The notes: generated by a model not told the origin, from the letters alone. A stretch of 64,000 bases of DNA from Alphaproteobacteria bacterium (GCA_005884765.1 VAZV01000131.1:23187-87186); one strand, 5' to 3'. Counted from the first letter of the stretch, positions 47,975-59,088 are shown. Numbers and translations are program-made.

Positions 47975-48502
47975 ATGGCCTTAAGAGAAATCATCATCCT
48001 GCCGGACAAGCAGTTGCGGCTGGTCTCCAAGCCTGTCGAAAAGGTGACGCCTGCGATCCGCCAGCTCGCCGATGACATGTTCGAGACCATGTATGCCGCG
48101 CCGGGTATCGGGCTCGCGGCGATCCAGGTCGCGGAACCCGTGCGGCTGATCACCATGGATCTCGCCAAGCGCGACGAAAACGGCGAGACCACGCCGCGGC
48201 CGCGCGTCTTCATCAACCCGGAGATCCTGTCGTCCTCGGAGGAAACCTCCGTCTACGAGGAAGGCTGCCTGTCGATTCCCGAATATTACGAGGAGGTGGA
48301 GCGCCCGGCGAGGGTGCGCCTGCGTTTCACCGATCTCGACGGCAAGATGCATGAGGAAGACGCCGACGGCCTGTTCGCGACCTGCATCCAGCACGAGATC
48401 GATCATCTCAATGGCGTGCTGTTCATCGACTATCTGTCGAAGCTAAAGCGCGATCGCGTGCAAAAGAAATTTTCCAAGGCAGCCAAGCGCGCGGCGGAGT
48501 AG
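47975..48502 (+). CDS. def: Peptide deformylase
   Basis: A 175-residue metalloenzyme that removes the N-formyl group from new proteins. All three motifs are intact: [13 protein letters not shown] and QHEIDHLNG (zinc or iron ligands Cys, His, His plus catalytic Glu). ATG 47975 has TTAGAGAG ahead of it; the frame start at 47921 is not conserved. First of def-fmt-truA, though a 151-base gap with a palindromic repeat separates it from fmt. Confidence 0.97.
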   Translation: MALREIIILPDKQLRLVSKPVEKVTPAIRQLADDMFETMYAAPGIGLAAIQVAEPVRLITMDLAKRDENGETTPRPRVFINPEILSSSEETSVYEEGCLSIPEYYEEVERPARVRLRFTDLDGKMHEEDADGLFATCIQHEIDHLNGVLFIDYLSKLKRDRVQKKFSKAAKRAAE

Positions 48503-48526
48503 GGGCACGAGCCTCAGGTCTCGCCT

Positions 48527-48613
48527 CGTCATGGCCGGGCCTGACCCCGGCCATCCACGTCTTGGCGACAGCAAAGAAAGACGTGGATGCCCGCGACAAG
48601 CGCGGGCATGACG
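48527..48613. repeat. Intergenic palindromic repeat, family A (copy 1)
   Basis: An 87-base element with left arm CGTCATGGCCGGGC...CCATCCACGTCTT and right arm AAGACGTGGATG...GGGCATGACG, an almost complete inverted repeat. A second copy lies at 60127-60214. Here it is inside the def-fmt spacer. Confidence 0.85.
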
Positions 48614-48653
48614 GATAAAAAAGCAGTCGGCAATCGCAAGGCACGTACTCTTA

Positions 48654-49586
48654 ATGCCGCTTCGTTTGATCTTCATGGGCACGCCGGAATTCGCAGTGCC
48701 GACGCTGCTGGAGCTCGTGGCCCATGGCCATGAGGTCGCGGCCGTCTATACCCGTGCGGCAAAGCCCGGCGGGCGCGGCATGAAGCTGCAACCGACGCCG
48801 GTGGAGCAGGAGGCGCGGCGGCTTCGGATTCCCGTGTTGACGCCCAAGACATTGAAGACGCCGGGCGCGTCGGAAGAGTTTCGTGCGCATCAGGCGGATG
48901 CCGCGGTCGTCGTCGCCTACGGCATGATCCTGCCCCAACCCATTCTCGATGCGCCGAAGCTCGGCTGCTTCAATCTGCACGCCTCGCTGTTGCCGCGCTG
49001 GCGGGGCGCTGCCCCGATCAACCGCGCCATCATGGCTGACGATACGGAGAGCGGCGTCATGGTGATGAAGATGGACGCAGGCCTTGACACCGGCGACGTC
49101 GCTCTCGCCGAGCGCGTGCCGATCACCGACACCATGACTGCTGCCGATCTGCACGACGCGCTGGCGCCACTCGGCGCCGACCTGATGGTGCGTGCGATCG
49201 GTGCGCTGGAAAAGGGGGCGCTGCAGCTCAGGAAGCAGGGCGATGCCGGCGTGACCTACGCCGCCAAGATCGAAAAGACCGAAGCTAGGGTCGACTGGAA
49301 TAAGCCGGCACACTCTGTGCTGCGCCATATCCACGGATTGTCGCCGTTTCCGGGCGCCTGGAGCGAGATCGGAGGTGAGGGCGAGGCGGCGCGGATCAAG
49401 ATCTTGCGCTGTGAATTGGCAAAGGGTTCGGGTCCGGCGGGCCATGTGCTCGACGATCGCCTTGCCGTCGCTTGCGGCGAAGGCGCGATCCGTATCATCG
49501 AATTGCAGCGCGCCGGCAAGGCGCCGATGAAGGCCGCGGAGTTTCTGCGCGGCACGCCGCTGAAGCCGCCGGCGCGGCTGGTCTAA
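48654..49586 (+). CDS. fmt: Methionyl-tRNA formyltransferase
   Basis: A 310-residue enzyme that formylates initiator Met-tRNA. N-terminal Rossmann domain begins [15 protein letters not shown]. The catalytic region has [16 protein letters not shown] and [15 protein letters not shown]. The C-terminal OB domain has [24 protein letters not shown]. Its stop and the truA start overlap as TAATG, so the two are coupled. Confidence 0.97.
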   Translation: MPLRLIFMGTPEFAVPTLLELVAHGHEVAAVYTRAAKPGGRGMKLQPTPVEQEARRLRIPVLTPKTLKTPGASEEFRAHQADAAVVVAYGMILPQPILDAPKLGCFNLHASLLPRWRGAAPINRAIMADDTESGVMVMKMDAGLDTGDVALAERVPITDTMTAADLHDALAPLGADLMVRAIGALEKGALQLRKQGDAGVTYAAKIEKTEARVDWNKPAHSVLRHIHGLSPFPGAWSEIGGEGEAARIKILRCELAKGSGPAGHVLDDRLAVACGEGAIRIIELQRAGKAPMKAAEFLRGTPLKPPARLV

Positions 49587-50323
49587 TGCCCCGTTACAAG
49601 CTCACCATCGAATATGACGGCACGCCGTTCTCCGGCTGGCAGATCCAGGACAATGCCCCCACCGTGCAGGGCGCGCTGGAACAGGCCGTCAAAGCGATTT
49701 GCGGCGAAAACGTTCGTGTCAACGGCGCCGGCCGTACCGACGCCGGCGTGCATGCGCTGGCGCAAGTCGCCCATTGCGATATTGCCAAGCACTTTGTGCC
49801 GGGGCGCCTGCGCGACGGGCTCAACGCGCATTTGCGGCCGCATCCGATCGGCGTGCTCTCAGCCGAGATCGTGCCCGATGATTTCGAGGCGCGGTTTTCC
49901 GCGATCAAGCGGCATTATTTATATCGCATCACTAACACCCGCGCCAATCTTGCCCTCGACATCGACCGCACCTGGCGGGTGCCGCGGCGGCTCGATGCCG
50001 ACGCGATGCATCAGGCGGCGCAGCGTTTGATCGGCAAGCACGATTTCACGACCTTCCGCGACACCGAATGCCAGGCGAAATCGCCGGAGAAGACGCTGGA
50101 TCAACTCGATGTCGTAAGGCGCGGCGACGCCGTCAGCATCCTCACCTCGGCGCGCTCGTTCCTGCACAGCCAGGTGCGCTCGATGGTGGGCTCGCTGGTG
50201 TGGGTCGGCGAGGGTCGCTGGAGCGCCGATGATCTCGCCGCCGCCTTGGCCGCGCGCAACCGCGCCGCTTGCGGCCCCGTCGCGCCACCGCAGGGCCTCT
50301 ATCTGGTGCGGGTGGAGTATTGA
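49586..50323 (+). CDS. truA: tRNA pseudouridine(38-40) synthase TruA
   Basis: A 245-residue enzyme that modifies the anticodon stem-loop. The catalytic Asp is in [22 protein letters not shown] at the N-terminus and [15 protein letters not shown] in the C-terminal half are family marks. ATG 49586 overlaps the fmt stop by one base. Its tail faces the chemoreceptor gene. Confidence 0.97.
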   Translation: MPRYKLTIEYDGTPFSGWQIQDNAPTVQGALEQAVKAICGENVRVNGAGRTDAGVHALAQVAHCDIAKHFVPGRLRDGLNAHLRPHPIGVLSAEIVPDDFEARFSAIKRHYLYRITNTRANLALDIDRTWRVPRRLDADAMHQAAQRLIGKHDFTTFRDTECQAKSPEKTLDQLDVVRRGDAVSILTSARSFLHSQVRSMVGSLVWVGEGRWSADDLAAALAARNRAACGPVAPPQGLYLVRVEY

Positions 50324-50396
50324 AGTTCAACCGTTGAGGGTTGGGCTGTTGAGCCTGTGGTCGTGAGGCCAACCTCGCTGAGTGAAGCGTCGTTTC

Positions 50397-52475
50397 TCAG
50401 GCAGCCCGGACCGAACTGAGGAACTTGCCGACCTCGAGCTTGAGCCGGCTGCTTTCGCCGGACAGGGACTTCGCCGCGGTGAGCACCCGGGAGGAGGCGG
50501 ACCCTGTCTCGCCGGCGCCACGCTGCACGTCGGCAATGTTGGAGGAGACCTGCTGTGTGCCGTGTGCGGCCTGTTGCACGTTGCGGGAAATTTCCTGGGT
50601 TGCCGCACCCTGTTCCTCGACTGCGGATGCAACCGTCGACGCAATCTCGGACATCCGGGCAATGGTATCGCCGATATCCTTGATGGCACCGACGGATTCC
50701 TGCGTTGCGGCCTGAATGCCCGATATCTGCTGGCTGATCTCGCCGGTCGCTTTGGCCGTCTGCTCGGCCAGCGCTTTCACCTCGGACGCCACTACCGCAA
50801 AACCCCGCCCCGCCTCACCGGCGCGCGCCGCCTCGATGGTGGCATTGAGCGCCAGCAGGTTGGTTTGCCCAGCGATAGTGTTGATGAGTTCGACGACATC
50901 GCCGATGCGGGCTGCCGCCTTTGCCAATTCGCCGACGCGATCGTTGGTCTTCTGCGCCTGTTCCACCGCTTCGCTGGCGATCCGCGCGGAGTCCTGGACC
51001 TGGCGGCTGATCTCGTTGACGGACGATGCCATCTCTTCGGTGGCGGACGCCACCGATTGCACATTGGTGGAAGCTTCTTCGGAAGCCGCCGCAACCATGG
51101 TGGTCAGTTGCTCGGAACGCTCGGCGGTCGCGGTCAGCGTGCCGGCGGAGGCTTCCAGTTCGCTCGAGGCCGATGACACGACTTCGACAATCTCGCCAAT
51201 CATCGATTCGAAATCATGGGTAATCTTGTCGACGCGCTGCGCGCGCTGGATCTTTGCATCGGCCTCGACCGCAGCGGACTCGTCAGCGGCCTTCTTGGTA
51301 ATGAGGGCTTCCTTGAAGACCTGCAGCGAGCCGGCCATCGCCCCGATTTCATCGGCGCGGTCGCTCGTCGGGATTATGACGTCATGCCGGCCGGCGGCCA
51401 GATCGCCGACGACTTCCGTAAGGTTGGCGAGTGGCGTGATGACGCGGCGCCGCAACATCAGGGTGACGCCCGCAAGCACGCCGAGCAGTGCCACGACGGC
51501 CCAGCCCGCCAACGTAAGCATCATCAGGGCTGCGTCGCGCGCGGCACCGGCGCGTTCGGCCGCCTCGGCCAATGCGGCATCGCGCACGGCAAAGAAGCTC
51601 TGCACCGCCGGGACGACTTTGGCGGCCAGTTCATCTTCTGAGTTTATCCCGTATTTGCCGTCGCCGCGCGCGGCCAGCACCTCTTTTTCGAGCCACGGTA
51701 CGGTCTGTCCAAAATAGGCATCAACCGCATCTTTCAGCGGCTTCATAAGCCGTGGAGGACTGCCGATTTGATCCACGCCGGCTTCGATCCGCTCGCGATC
51801 CAGGTCAACGCGGCCCTGGGCACGGTCGATCGAGGACATTTCAGCCGCCGTCAGCGGGCGGCGCGCACTGATCGCGGCGGACATCGAAGCGGCGCGGCCA
51901 CCGGCGGCGAGCCGCACATCCTGGGCCGTGCGGGCAACATTCAGCAGCGCGGTCAACGACGCGTCGGCCGTCGCCACCTGGTTTTCAAGGCGATTCAAAA
52001 GCGGTTCGACAATCGCGACGACGTGGGCAATACCGGGCAGGAAGCCTTTGAGCACCGTTGCATCACGCGCGCTCAAGGGCACACCAATCGCACGATCGGT
52101 CGCAGCGCGGACATCCGCAAGTTTGATCGCGGCCTGGTTGAGGCCTTCGATGATCGCGGTGCTATCGCTGAGAGCGCCGACCACTGTCCGGGCGTTGGCG
52201 AAGGCGGCCTCCGTCTGATGCACTGCCTTTGCAATCGCATCGAGCTGTGCGGGTGTGGCGGCGCCATCCTTAAACAGTGGAGAAAGATACGGTGCCCGGT
52301 GGCCAGCTATCTGCTGACCCACGGCCAACACCGCCCCGAATGCCTCCACCGCCTTGATCGCTTCGGTCTTGCTTCCAAAGGTACGATACTGCGGTACCAG
52401 AACCAAGGCGGCGAGGATGACCGCCAAGGCTGTCACCGAAAGCATTGATATCGTAAAAAGCCGGCCGATTCGCAT
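50397..52475 (-). CDS. Methyl-accepting chemotaxis protein, two-span type
   Basis: A 692-residue receptor. First membrane segment at about 8-28 ([19 protein letters not shown]), a large periplasmic helical sensor of about 285 residues, second segment at about 315-342 ([21 protein letters not shown]), HAMP ([22 protein letters not shown]), then the signalling domain with [35 protein letters not shown]. The tip is nearly identical to that of the receptor at 36399. Ligand unknown. ATG 52475. Confidence 0.94.
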   Translation of the reverse strand: MRIGRLFTISMLSVTALAVILAALVLVPQYRTFGSKTEAIKAVEAFGAVLAVGQQIAGHRAPYLSPLFKDGAATPAQLDAIAKAVHQTEAAFANARTVVGALSDSTAIIEGLNQAAIKLADVRAATDRAIGVPLSARDATVLKGFLPGIAHVVAIVEPLLNRLENQVATADASLTALLNVARTAQDVRLAAGGRAASMSAAISARRPLTAAEMSSIDRAQGRVDLDRERIEAGVDQIGSPPRLMKPLKDAVDAYFGQTVPWLEKEVLAARGDGKYGINSEDELAAKVVPAVQSFFAVRDAALAEAAERAGAARDAALMMLTLAGWAVVALLGVLAGVTLMLRRRVITPLANLTEVVGDLAAGRHDVIIPTSDRADEIGAMAGSLQVFKEALITKKAADESAAVEADAKIQRAQRVDKITHDFESMIGEIVEVVSSASSELEASAGTLTATAERSEQLTTMVAAASEEASTNVQSVASATEEMASSVNEISRQVQDSARIASEAVEQAQKTNDRVGELAKAAARIGDVVELINTIAGQTNLLALNATIEAARAGEAGRGFAVVASEVKALAEQTAKATGEISQQISGIQAATQESVGAIKDIGDTIARMSEIASTVASAVEEQGAATQEISRNVQQAAHGTQQVSSNIADVQRGAGETGSASSRVLTAAKSLSGESSRLKLEVGKFLSSVRAA

Positions 52476-52622
52476 GGTCTGTTTCCGCTGCCTCGTGTGC
52501 GGCCAAAATATTCAAAAGGGGCTAAGAGCGCCTTAATGAAGGGGCGGTAGAACTACCAGCCGAGACCCATGCCCCGTCATCGGGCGCGCTGCGCGCCGAC
52601 CGCAGCGGCGGATGAGGGCTGC

Positions 52623-53777
52623 TCACGCGAAGTACCGGTCCAGCACGCCGCGATAGATTCTCGTCAGCTTCTCCAGGTCGGACACCGGCGTGCGCTCGTC
52701 GATCTGGTGCATGGTCTGGCCGACCAGGCCGAACTCGATCACCGGGCAATAGTTCGCGATGAAGCGCGCATCCGAGGTGCCGCCAGAGGTCGACAGCTCC
52801 GGCTTGCGGCCGGTGACCTCCTCGATCGCGGCGACCGCGAGATCGGTGAAGGGGCCGGGCTTGGTCACGAACACGTTGGCGTTCGACGGCTCCCACACGA
52901 TCCGCGCCTTGATGCGGTTGCCTGCCGCTTTCTGAAGCCGCGCCTCGACAAGTTCGCGCAGCGTCGCTTGCGTGTGATGGTCGTTGAAACGGATGTTGAA
53001 TTTCGCGCGCGCCTGTCCGGGGATCACGTTGGAGGCAGCGTTGCCGACATCGACCGAAGTGAATTCAAGGTTGGAGGCCTGGAACTGAGCGCTGCCGTGG
53101 TCGAGCGGCTCGTCGCTCAGCGCCACGATCAATCGCGAAATATCGGGTACTGGATTAGCGGCGCGATGCGGATAGGCGACATGGCCCTGCACTCCCTCGA
53201 CATAGAGCGTGCCCGATTGGGAGCCGCGGCGGCCGACCTTGATGCAATCGCCGAGCACTTCGACATTGCTGGGTTCGCCCAGCACGCAATGGTCGAATTT
53301 CTCGCCGCGTGCCGCCACCCATTGTAAGAGCTTGATGGTGCCGTTGACGGAGATGTCCTCCTCGTCGCCGGTGATCAGGAACGAGATCGAGCCTTTTGGC
53401 CTGCCGCCGTTCTCGGCGAGATACTGCAGCACCGCCGCAGCGCTGCAGGCAATGCCGCCCTTCATGTCGACGGCGCCGCGGCCATAGAGGAAGCCGTCTT
53501 TGACCTCGCCTGCGAATGCGCCGTGCGTCCATGCGCTCTCGTCGCCCGGCGGCACCACGTCGGTGTGACCGGCAAAGGTGATATGCGGAGCCTCAGTTCC
53601 GATGCGGGCGTAAAGATTGTCGATGTCTGAAGTGCCCGGCTCGCCGAAGGTGACGCGGTGGGTCTCGAAGCCGTTTGCTTTCAAGATGCTTTCGAGAACG
53701 CCGAGCGCGCCGGCGTCAACCGGGGTTACCGAAGGGCAGCGGACGAGATCGCGGGCGATGGAGAGAGCATCATTCAT
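52623..53777 (-). CDS. dapE: Succinyl-diaminopimelate desuccinylase
   Basis: A 384-residue M20 metallohydrolase. Metal ligands sit in [26 protein letters not shown] and [12 protein letters not shown] (catalytic Glu-Glu). It releases succinate from N-succinyl-LL-diaminopimelate for lysine and peptidoglycan. The partner enzyme gene dapD lies 1.5 kb upstream on the same strand, separated by DUF805 genes. Confidence 0.97.
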   Translation of the reverse strand: MNDALSIARDLVRCPSVTPVDAGALGVLESILKANGFETHRVTFGEPGTSDIDNLYARIGTEAPHITFAGHTDVVPPGDESAWTHGAFAGEVKDGFLYGRGAVDMKGGIACSAAAVLQYLAENGGRPKGSISFLITGDEEDISVNGTIKLLQWVAARGEKFDHCVLGEPSNVEVLGDCIKVGRRGSQSGTLYVEGVQGHVAYPHRAANPVPDISRLIVALSDEPLDHGSAQFQASNLEFTSVDVGNAASNVIPGQARAKFNIRFNDHHTQATLRELVEARLQKAAGNRIKARIVWEPSNANVFVTKPGPFTDLAVAAIEEVTGRKPELSTSGGTSDARFIANYCPVIEFGLVGQTMHQIDERTPVSDLEKLTRIYRGVLDRYFA

Positions 53778-53794
53778 GCCCTCCGCTTAACATG

Positions 53795-54384
53795 TCAGAC
53801 GCGAGGTGGGCTAGCTTTGTGCGGCACCAACTCAATCTCGCTCATCTGGTCCCAGCCCGGGCTGGTATCGATCGGCACCAGCGGATCGGGCCCGAATCGG
53901 TTGGGACCTCTCGTTCCACGCAGGCAGTACAGCTCGACCAAGCCCCAGGTGTAGAGAACGAGCATCGCGAGCCCCAGCACGGCTAGGCAATGGAACTGGC
54001 AAGCAGCTCCTCGAAATGCCCGAACAGACCGGACGCGACGACGAAGGGCAGCATCCACCAGCCGCTCTAGTTGCGATCATGCAGCCGCTTGATCGAGGCC
54101 GCCGCATAAGACCACGCAAATCCAGCGGTCATCGGTGCAGTGATTGTCCACGGAAACCAGCTTGCAGTGGAGGCGGGAGCGTTATTGTTGGGCCCATCGA
54201 TCGAGGCGGCAATGCCGAAGAGGTCGATGGAAAGGCCATGACCGCCAATGCCGAAGGCAGCGCTTATGCCAGCCAGCGACAACAGCGCCAGTATCATCCA
54301 GCCGAGAATGATCAACGTCGCGAGCCAATATTTGGCGCGGTTGACGCGGCCCTCAAAGCGAAACAGAAACCAGACCCAGTCCAT
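53795..54384 (-). pseudogene. DUF805 gene broken by a nonsense codon and a frameshift
   Basis: From ATG 54384 the frame reads MDWVWFLFRFEGRVNRAKYW, the DUF805 N-terminus, through membrane segments to IKRLHDRN, and stops at TAG about 54067-54069 where the intact neighbour has AAG (DRNKSGWW). After the TAG the same frame goes on as SGWWMLPFVVASGLFGHFEELL. About 60 bases later, near 53990, one base change of frame is needed to reach LGLAMLVLYTWGLVELYCLRGTRGPNRFGPDPL and the tail ending at 53795. So two separate lesions in one gene. Confidence 0.85.
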
Positions 54385-54424
54385 GTGTAAAACTCCGGAT
54401 GTCGGGAGGTGCCCTCGCTTTCGG

Positions 54425-55072
54425 CTATGCGCCAGGCGACGGGCCAGCATCGCGCCGAACAAATTCCAGCTCCCTCAGCTGCTCCCAATTCGGGGCCGTA
54501 CGCGGGCCGCGATTGACCGGCAGCAGCGGGTCTGGACCAAATCGTTTGGGTCCTCTTGTCCCTCTCAGACACAGTATTTCGACAAAACCCCAGAGGCTGA
54601 GAACGATCATGACGAGCATGAGGAAGTCAGCCGGGTAGGAATCGCCAAGCCAGTCCCGCACTTTGCCAAGCAGAATCGGAGCAATGAAGAACGGGACGAT
54701 CCACCAGCCGCTTTTGTTGCGATCGTGAATCCGCCGGACCGCGGTGGCCGCCAGGAACCGGATAGCGAAGACGAAGTTCGGAATTGCGGCCGCATAGAAT
54801 AGCAGGGAAACCAGCCACGCAAGACCGCTGCCGCCGAAGCTGACGCGGAAAGGGAATGACGGCGGATCGTTGAAGATGTCGTAAATGTCGAGGTGAACCG
54901 ACTTGACGCTGGTGCCGAAGATGACGTTGAGAGCGAACACCAAGAACACCAGGAAGACCAAGCGAGCCAGGCAGGAAATTATGCCGATATAGAACGCATG
55001 CCAATATTTGGCGCGATTGATGCGGCCATCAAAGCTCAACAGGAATTCTGCGGTGACGTCGCTATCATCCAT
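54425..55072 (-). CDS. DUF805 family membrane protein
   Basis: A 215-residue inner-membrane protein with about four hydrophobic segments. Family marks: LLSFDGRINRAKYWHAFYIG at the N-terminus, VRRIHDRNKSGWWIVPFF in the middle and FVEILCLRGTRGPKRFGPDPL near the end. ATG 55072 is chosen; the longer frame to 55279 covers a relic of another copy. Role unknown. Its C-terminal motif is shared with the broken copy downstream, which points to tandem duplication. Confidence 0.85.
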   Translation of the reverse strand: MDDSDVTAEFLLSFDGRINRAKYWHAFYIGIISCLARLVFLVFLVFALNVIFGTSVKSVHLDIYDIFNDPPSFPFRVSFGGSGLAWLVSLLFYAAAIPNFVFAIRFLAATAVRRIHDRNKSGWWIVPFFIAPILLGKVRDWLGDSYPADFLMLVMIVLSLWGFVEILCLRGTRGPKRFGPDPLLPVNRGPRTAPNWEQLRELEFVRRDAGPSPGA

Positions 55073-55118
55073 CGCGGCGGCCTCCGGACCGCGCCAAACC
55101 GGTCCGCGCCGTTGCGCC

Positions 55119-55175
55119 CCAGCATTTGGCGCGGGTGATGCGGCCTTCAAAACCAAAGAGTTAATTCCAATCCAT
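55119..55175 (-). pseudogene. N-terminal relic of a third DUF805 copy
   Basis: From ATG 55175 the bases read Met-Asp-Trp-Asn, a stop, then LFGFEGRITRAKCW, clearly the DUF805 opening. Similarity ends at about 55119, and the intact copy starts 47 bases further. A truncated 5' remnant. Confidence 0.7.
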
Positions 55176-55295
55176 GACGCCCGCTCGACAGCCGCGCATG
55201 ATCCGCGGCCTGTCGCATTTGTCGCCCAGGAACGGAAACTGGTTCGATCGGACTTGATCCCGAAAAGTGGGCCGATCATGTCCCAAAAATTGACG

Positions 55296-56144
55296 TTAAT
55301 CCCGCAGCAATTCGTTAATGCTGGTCTTGGCGCGGGTGCGTTCGTCGACGCGTTTGACGATGACGGCGCATGCAGTCGACGGGCCGGGCTGGCCGTTCTT
55401 CAGCGGCCGCGCTGGCAGGTTTCCCGGCACCACCACGGCATATTCCGGCACTTCGCCGATGAAGGTTTCACCGGTGTCACGGTCGACGATTTTGGTGGAG
55501 GCGCCCAAGAACACGCCCATCGCCAGCACCGCGCCCTTGCGCACGATCACGCCTTCGGCGACTTCCGAGCGCGCGCCGATGAAGCAATCGTCCTCGACGA
55601 TCACGGGCTCGGCCTGCAGCGGCTCCAGCACGCCGCCGATGCCGACGCCGCCGGAAATGTGCACGCGCTTGCCGATCTGGGCGCAGGAGCCGACCGTGGA
55701 CCAGGTGTCGATCATGGTCGCCTCATCGACATAGGCGCCGAGATTGACAAAGGACGGCATCAACACGACGTTCCTGGCGATAAAGGCCGAGCGGCGGACG
55801 ATCGCGCCGGGAACGGCGCGAAAACCGGCGTCGCGAAAACGGTTCTCACCCCAGCCCTCGAACTTCGAGGGCACTTTGTCCCACCACGCGGCCTTGCCGG
55901 GGCCGCCGGGAATGGCACTCATGTCGTTGAGGCGGAACGACAGCAGCACGGCCTTCTTCAGCCATTGATGGACCTTCCACTTGCCATCAGCCTCGCGTTC
56001 GGCGACGCGGACCTCGCCCTTGTCGAGCAGCTCAAGCGCGTGATCCACGGCGTCGCGGACTTCGCCCCTGGTCGCGGTCGAGATGCCGTCGCGCGCTTCG
56101 AACGCGTTGTTGACGGTGGATTCGAGGGCTGAAACGGACATCAT
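55296..56144 (-). CDS. dapD: Tetrahydrodipicolinate N-succinyltransferase
   Basis: A 282-residue trimeric left-handed beta-helix enzyme, using succinyl-CoA in lysine/diaminopimelate synthesis. Hexapeptide repeats run from about 105 ([41 protein letters not shown]) and the C-terminal part has [11 protein letters not shown] 56144 with AGGGAA eight bases upstream; Met2 is an alternative. Confidence 0.97.
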   Translation of the reverse strand: MMSVSALESTVNNAFEARDGISTATRGEVRDAVDHALELLDKGEVRVAEREADGKWKVHQWLKKAVLLSFRLNDMSAIPGGPGKAAWWDKVPSKFEGWGENRFRDAGFRAVPGAIVRRSAFIARNVVLMPSFVNLGAYVDEATMIDTWSTVGSCAQIGKRVHISGGVGIGGVLEPLQAEPVIVEDDCFIGARSEVAEGVIVRKGAVLAMGVFLGASTKIVDRDTGETFIGEVPEYAVVVPGNLPARPLKNGQPGPSTACAVIVKRVDERTRAKTSINELLRD

Positions 56145-56227
56145 GATTTCCCTGGGGAGAGCGGATGGCAGCGAGTTCGGAAGGCTTTGTCGGGATTTGG
56201 CGGCGGGGAGTCAAGGCGCTGGCGTGC

Positions 56228-56920
56228 CTAGCCCTTCACAAGCCCCTGCAAAAACCCGGTCAGATCATCCGTGACGTGATCGACATGGGAGGCGCCGCGG
56301 CCTTCCAGCTCCCAGTCCTCGCGCACGACCTCTCGAGTGCCGTCGGGCACCACCAGCACGGTGATCATGCCGAGCTGATGCGGGATGACGAGGTTGCGCG
56401 CGAGATCCTCGAACATCGCCGACCGCGCCGGATCGACCTGATGCAGCTCCAGGAATCTCCGGTAGGTCTGCGGAGCCGGCTTCGGCTCGAGTTCAGCCGC
56501 GATGATATCGAACACAGCTTCGAAATGCCCGGCCAGGCCGAGCCGCGCCAACACCTTGTCGGCATGATCGGTCGAGCCGTTGGTCAGGATCAGCTTGCGC
56601 CCGGGCAATTTTGCGATCGCCGCGCCCATCGCCGGATTCGGCTCTAACGGCGAGTGATCGATCTGGTGCACGTAAGCGAGATAGTCGTCGGCGCGCACGC
56701 CGTGCTCGGTCATCATGCCGCGCATGGTGGTGCCGTAGCGGCGGTAGTAGTCCTTTTGAATCCGGCGCGCTTCCTCCGGCGATATTTTCAGCCAGGCGCC
56801 GACGAACTCGCCGATCCTCGCATCGACCTGCTGCCACAGATTGACGTGATGCGGATAGAGCGTGTTGTCGAGATCGAACACCCAGGTGTCGATGTGGTCG
56901 AAGGCGCGGGGGAATTTCAT
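56228..56920 (-). CDS. HAD-family pyrimidine 5'-nucleotidase
   Basis: A 230-residue HAD hydrolase with motif I WVFDLDNTLYP (nucleophile Asp and acid Asp), motif II LTNGS, Lys in the DHADKVL region, and motif III/IV FEDLARNL. It belongs to the SDT1/YjjG-like pyrimidine nucleotidases. ATG 56920 overlaps the stop of the DUF1036 gene as TGATG; a GTG one codon earlier is also open. Confidence 0.9.
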   Translation of the reverse strand: MKFPRAFDHIDTWVFDLDNTLYPHHVNLWQQVDARIGEFVGAWLKISPEEARRIQKDYYRRYGTTMRGMMTEHGVRADDYLAYVHQIDHSPLEPNPAMGAAIAKLPGRKLILTNGSTDHADKVLARLGLAGHFEAVFDIIAAELEPKPAPQTYRRFLELHQVDPARSAMFEDLARNLVIPHQLGMITVLVVPDGTREVVREDWELEGRGASHVDHVTDDLTGFLQGLVKG

Positions 56921-57960
56921 CACGGCATCGCAAAGCGTAGGGTATTGCCGCCACCGGACATGTCGACGGCGGCAAATCCGGTGGTGGCAAAGCCGCGGCT
57001 GGTGCAGTCGCCCTGCTCGTTGGTTTCGAATTTGCTCTCGCGCGTGCAGAGCTGGGTGGTACCGCCCCAGCTCAGCGGCTTGTCCTTGAGCTTGACGGTG
57101 CGGTTTTCGACGTCGACGGCTTCGGCAAAGCTGAAGATCTGTTTAGGCTGGCCGGTAACGTCGGGATGCAGGCATTTGCCCGGATCGATGCGATACCAGC
57201 CGCGGCTGACCACCGCCTTGCCGTCGTCGGTCGCGACCGCGGCCATGATCTTGTGCCGCGTGTCGTTGCACCAGGTGAGCCCGGTGGACGACGGCGATTG
57301 CACCGCATCGATCATGACGGTGAAGAAATTCGGCGTTTGCACGATGTCGGCCGTCAAGCCGCGGCTTTTTAGGAATGCCGCAAGTGCTGCTTGCGTCTTC
57401 GGCCCGTCGACGCCGTCGATTGGCGCTGCGTCATAGCCCGCGATCACGAGCAGCCGCTGGATGCCGGCGAGCCTCGCCTGCTCGTCATCATATTCCGAGT
57501 CTTCGGCCAGATACGCCACGAGGTTGCCGTCGTCGGATCGCGTCGGGGTGATCTGGGTAAACGGTACAGGCGTCTGCCCGGAGCGGCACTGCCGGGCGGC
57601 TGCGATCACGAAATTGTCTGGCGCGACGCACAGCGTGTCGCTGCCGTTCTGCGGGATCGGCGAGGCACCATAGACGCCGAGCGCGCGTGCGTTCAGCAGA
57701 ATGCGGTCGGCCGCCAGCGTACCCTGCACCACCACGCGGCAGGCGGCGGGATCGATCCGGAACCAGCCGCGCGTCGCCGTCGCAGCCTTGTCGTCGATGC
57801 CGATCGCAGCCTCGACCACATAACTCATGCGGTTGCAGAGCTTGAGATCGGCAAATGCCGGCGCCGAAGAAGCAAGGAACGAAAGCACCGCCGCAGGAAG
57901 CGCCAGCACGGTGCGCTTGCTATATCGCGAGAGCCTAGCGCTGGCGCGTCGCATGGACAT
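56920..57960 (-). CDS. Exported protein with two DUF1036 domains
   Basis: About 346 residues. A signal peptide (KRTVLALPAAVLSFLASSAPAFA) precedes two related halves: ADLKLCNRMSYVVEAAIG...RGWFRIDPAACRVV and LTWCNDTRHKIMAAVA...SRGWYRIDPGKCLHP. Between them a peptidoglycan-binding-like segment (IDGVDGPKTQAALAAFLKSRGL). It starts at ATG 57960; a GTG at 57987 that overlaps the argB stop as GTGA is an equally possible start. Function unknown; DUF1036 proteins are common in alphaproteobacteria and probably act in the periplasm. Confidence 0.88.
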   Translation of the reverse strand: MSMRRASARLSRYSKRTVLALPAAVLSFLASSAPAFADLKLCNRMSYVVEAAIGIDDKAATATRGWFRIDPAACRVVVQGTLAADRILLNARALGVYGASPIPQNGSDTLCVAPDNFVIAAARQCRSGQTPVPFTQITPTRSDDGNLVAYLAEDSEYDDEQARLAGIQRLLVIAGYDAAPIDGVDGPKTQAALAAFLKSRGLTADIVQTPNFFTVMIDAVQSPSSTGLTWCNDTRHKIMAAVATDDGKAVVSRGWYRIDPGKCLHPDVTGQPKQIFSFAEAVDVENRTVKLKDKPLSWGGTTQLCTRESKFETNEQGDCTSRGFATTGFAAVDMSGGGNTLRFAMP

Positions 57961-57983
57961 TGGGGCGGGGTGGGTCGCGCGGG

Positions 57984-58880
57984 TCACTTGTGGATCAGCG
58001 TGCCGGTGCCCTGGTTGGTGAACAATTCGAGCAACACGGCGTGCTGGGTCTTGCCGTCGATGATGACAACGCCCTGGACGCCCTGCTCGAGTGCGTAGAT
58101 GCAGGTTTCCACTTTCGGGATCATGCCGCCGGAAATAGTGCCCTCGGCGATCAGCTTCCGCGCGTCCTTGATCGACAATTCCGGAATAAGCTTCTTGGAT
58201 TTGTCGAGCACGCCGGGGACATCGGTCAAAAGCAGCAGTCGCTTGGCTTTCAGCGCGCCGGCCACCGCACCGGCAAATGTGTCGGCGTTGATGTTCAGCG
58301 TCTGGCCATTCAGCGACGTCGCGAGCGGCGCCAGCACCGGGATCAGCTCATAGCCGATCAATTGGTTGAGCAGCGTCAGATCGACGTTTTCGGGATCGCC
58401 GACGAAGCCCAGATCGATGGCTTTTTCGATATTCGAATCCGGGTCGACCATGGTGCGCGTCGTCCTTGACGCCCTCACCATGTTGCCGTCCTTGCCGCTC
58501 AGGCCGACCGCTTTGCCGCCGGCTTCGTTGATGTAGCCGACCAGCTGCTTGTTGACCGAACCAGCGAGCACCATCTCGACGATCTCGATGGTGGCGGCAT
58601 CGGTGATGCGCAGGCCGGCGGCAAATTCAGACTGGATGCCGAGGCGCTTGAGCATGGTTGCGATCTGCGGCCCGCCGCCATGCACCACGACCGGATTGAT
58701 AGCGGTCTGCTCCAACAGCACGATGTCGCGCGCGAATGCTTTCGCGGTGTCCTCCGCGCCCATGGCATGGCCGCCATATTTGATAACGATGGTTTCCTCG
58801 TCATATTGCTGCATATGCGGCAGCGCTTCGGACAGGATGCGGGCTTGATCGAGCGGGCTGATATGGGACGCGTCGGTCAT
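57984..58880 (-). CDS. argB: Acetylglutamate kinase
   Basis: A 298-residue amino-acid kinase. KYGGHAM at the N-terminus (Lys and Gly-Gly phosphate loop), VVHGGGPQI, then [27 protein letters not shown] and [10 protein letters not shown]. It phosphorylates N-acetylglutamate in arginine synthesis. The longer N-terminal helix (about 25 residues) is of the arginine-sensitive type. ATG 58880. It begins a run argB - DUF1036 - nucleotidase with overlapping genes. Confidence 0.97.
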   Translation of the reverse strand: MTDASHISPLDQARILSEALPHMQQYDEETIVIKYGGHAMGAEDTAKAFARDIVLLEQTAINPVVVHGGGPQIATMLKRLGIQSEFAAGLRITDAATIEIVEMVLAGSVNKQLVGYINEAGGKAVGLSGKDGNMVRASRTTRTMVDPDSNIEKAIDLGFVGDPENVDLTLLNQLIGYELIPVLAPLATSLNGQTLNINADTFAGAVAGALKAKRLLLLTDVPGVLDKSKKLIPELSIKDARKLIAEGTISGGMIPKVETCIYALEQGVQGVVIIDGKTQHAVLLELFTNQGTGTLIHK

Positions 58881-58957
58881 GAAGCGCTCTCTTTGTCAAA
58901 AACCGCCCGGGTTCTATCTGATTGGCGGCCACGGCGCAAAGTGCCGACACTGATTGA

Positions 58958-59078
58958 GTAGTCCGAATGGAGCGAAGCGCAATCTGGGAGTGTAGCCTTG
59001 CGTTGGGTTTCCCCCGATTTCGCGGAGCCTGTCATCGGGCGCGCGTTCGCGCGACCCGTTGGCTCCATCCGGACCTAC
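58958..59078. repeat. Intergenic repeat with inverted ends, family F
   Basis: Left end GTAGTCCGAATGGAG at 58958-58972, right end CTCCATCCGGACCTAC at 59063-59078, an imperfect inverted pair, with GCGAAGCGCAATC and an inner palindrome GGGCGCGCGTTCGCGCGACCC. It fills the gap between the DUF423 gene stop and the argB start. Confidence 0.65.
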
Positions 59079-59088
59079 TGAAAGTATT

